Shown piece by piece: positions 4,994 through 5,834 of a stretch of DNA of 5,834 bases (positions within the stretch are counted from its first letter, which is position 1; each line of letters opens with the position of its first letter). Made by a program: the position numbers and the translations under genes. Under the pieces are notes generated by a model. That model saw nothing but the letters and a program-made list of their open reading frames with translations. It did not search any database and had not been told where the DNA came from. This DNA is from Betaproteobacteria bacterium (GTDB taxonomy: Bacteria > Pseudomonadota > Gammaproteobacteria > Burkholderiales > SG8-39), in contig JAABRB010000231.1 of NCBI GenBank assembly GCA_011391185.1, forward strand, positions 1-5,834. The letters are read 5' to 3'.

Positions 4994-5834
4994 TCACTTC
5001 ACGTGCGCCCCGTAACCCGAGATCGGATCGCAGACCGTGATCTGCTGCACCGGGAAGTTCGAGATGATCTCGGTACGGTCCTCGTGAACGATCAGCATCT
5101 CCTCGATGCGCACGCCCCAGCGGAACTGCTTGCCGTGCTGCGTCTCGAGGGCGAAGACCATCCCCGCCTTGATCTCGATCGGGTGATCGAGCGACCAGAT
5201 CCGCGAAATGACGGGCGGGTCGTATTGCGCAAGCCCGAGGCCGTGGCCCCACAGGTTGGCCGCCGCCTGGTCTTCCTCCTCGTAGCCCCAGGTGTCCTTC
5301 GCCGAGGGCCACTTCGAGGCGATCTCGCGGGTGGTCGTGCCAGCCTTCACCGCATCGATCGAGTCGTACAGCCACTTGAGCGCCGTCGCGTAGATGTCCT
5401 TCTGCTCCTGGCTCGGCTCCTTGCCCACGCAGTAGGTGCGGTAGTAGCAGGACTTGTAGCCGTTCCAGGTGAGCGCCGCGAGGTCCATGAAGACGATCTC
5501 GCCCGGCTGAATGATCCGGTCGGAGAAGTTCCGCCAGTTCGGCCAGGTGTTCGGTCCCGACGAGACGATCACGTCCTCGACGTCCTCCATTCCGGGGATC
5601 GAGTAGAGATACTCCATGATGCGGGCGGTGACCTGGTTCTCGGTGATCCCCGGCCGCAGGAACTTCATGGTCTCCCAGTGCGCACCGTCGCCGATCGCGC
5701 CGACGATGCGCAGGCACTCCTGCTCGTCCTCGTTCTTGACCGCGCGCGCCTCCATCATCGGCGTCATGCCGTCGACCCAGTCGATCTTCGCGTCCTTGAA
5801 CGCCTGGATCATGTTGATGTCGATGAAGTCCACG
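4994..5834 (-). CDS. M24 family (aminopeptidase P/creatinase fold) protein, 5' end outside window
   Basis: This is the C-terminal catalytic 'pita-bread' domain of an M24 protein, a family that includes Xaa-Pro aminopeptidases, creatinase, ectoine hydrolase and the DMSP lyase DddP. The frame is open to the right edge. The visible 279 residues begin in the linker before the catalytic domain, so the N-terminal domain and true start lie outside; the GTG at 5833 is probably internal. Numbering from that codon, the recognisable sites are Asp117 (first metal Asp, in FMDLAAL), GYKSC at 125-129 followed by RT, the WGHGLGL motif with His197, Glu230 in GMVFALE, and Glu244 in RIEE. The second metal Asp is replaced by Cys129, and the second catalytic His (H+7 after His197) by Tyr204. 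Family membership is firm, but ordinary dinuclear-metal peptidase activity is doubtful, so a creatinase- or lyase-like role is possible. The stop lies 19 bp before the alcohol dehydrogenase start, suggesting co-transcription. Confidence 0.9.
   Translation of the reverse strand, partial: VDFIDINMIQAFKDAKIDWVDGMTPMMEARAVKNEDEQECLRIVGAIGDGAHWETMKFLRPGITENQVTARIMEYLYSIPGMEDVEDVIVSSGPNTWPNWRNFSDRIIQPGEIVFMDLAALTWNGYKSCYYRTYCVGKEPSQEQKDIYATALKWLYDSIDAVKAGTTTREIASKWPSAKDTWGYEEEDQAAANLWGHGLGLAQYDPPVISRIWSLDHPIEIKAGMVFALETQHGKQFRWGVRIEEMLIVHEDRTEIISNFPVQQITVCDPISGYGAHVK

Overview
The window looks like part of a G+C-rich bacterial chromosome (by eye about two thirds G+C). Strong GC third-position bias gives long spurious antisense reading frames. 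Good Shine-Dalgarno sites, short intergenic gaps and the protein families present suit a proteobacterium; a betaproteobacterium is my best guess, but no gene here settles the taxonomy.

All six genes lie on the minus strand, so they are transcribed from right to left. In that order they are: (1) the 3' part of an M24 (creatinase/aminopeptidase P fold) protein, cut by the right edge; (2) a zinc-dependent medium-chain alcohol dehydrogenase starting 19 bp after it; (3) a short, two-domain PEP synthase/PPDK-like phosphotransferase; (4) a GyaR-like D-2-hydroxyacid dehydrogenase; (5) a second, CtBP/SerA-like D-2-hydroxyacid dehydrogenase with a lysine-rich tail; (6) the first 45 codons of an unrecognised gene cut by the left edge. 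Genes 1-2, 4-5 and 5-6 are tightly spaced (19, 51 and 5 bp). The last pair looks translationally coupled, because the ribosome-binding site of gene 6 overlaps the stop codon of gene 5.

The two wider gaps, on either side of gene 3, each hold a tandem pair of short palindromic repeats. The shared unit is CGAACAAGGGG, then a variable G/C-rich inverted repeat, then CCCCTTGTATATCCCC. The left pair (2290-2419) and the right pair (3802-3877) have opposite orientation, with their asymmetric TATATCCCC tails both pointing at gene 3. The dikinase-like gene therefore sits in a roughly 1.6 kb block bounded by inverted repeat pairs. This is the most unusual structural feature of the window.

Functionally this reads as a catabolic or redox cluster: an alcohol/aldehyde oxidoreductase, two 2-hydroxyacid/2-oxoacid oxidoreductases, a hydrolase/lyase-fold protein and an ATP-dependent phosphotransferase. 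The substrate cannot be read from the sequence. Several members depart from their family's norm: the M24 protein has Cys at a metal-ligand Asp and Tyr at a catalytic-His position, the dikinase lacks the PEP/pyruvate barrel, and one dehydrogenase lacks the usual GxGxD substrate loop. No RNA genes, CRISPR arrays, transposase genes or convincing rho-independent terminators were seen.
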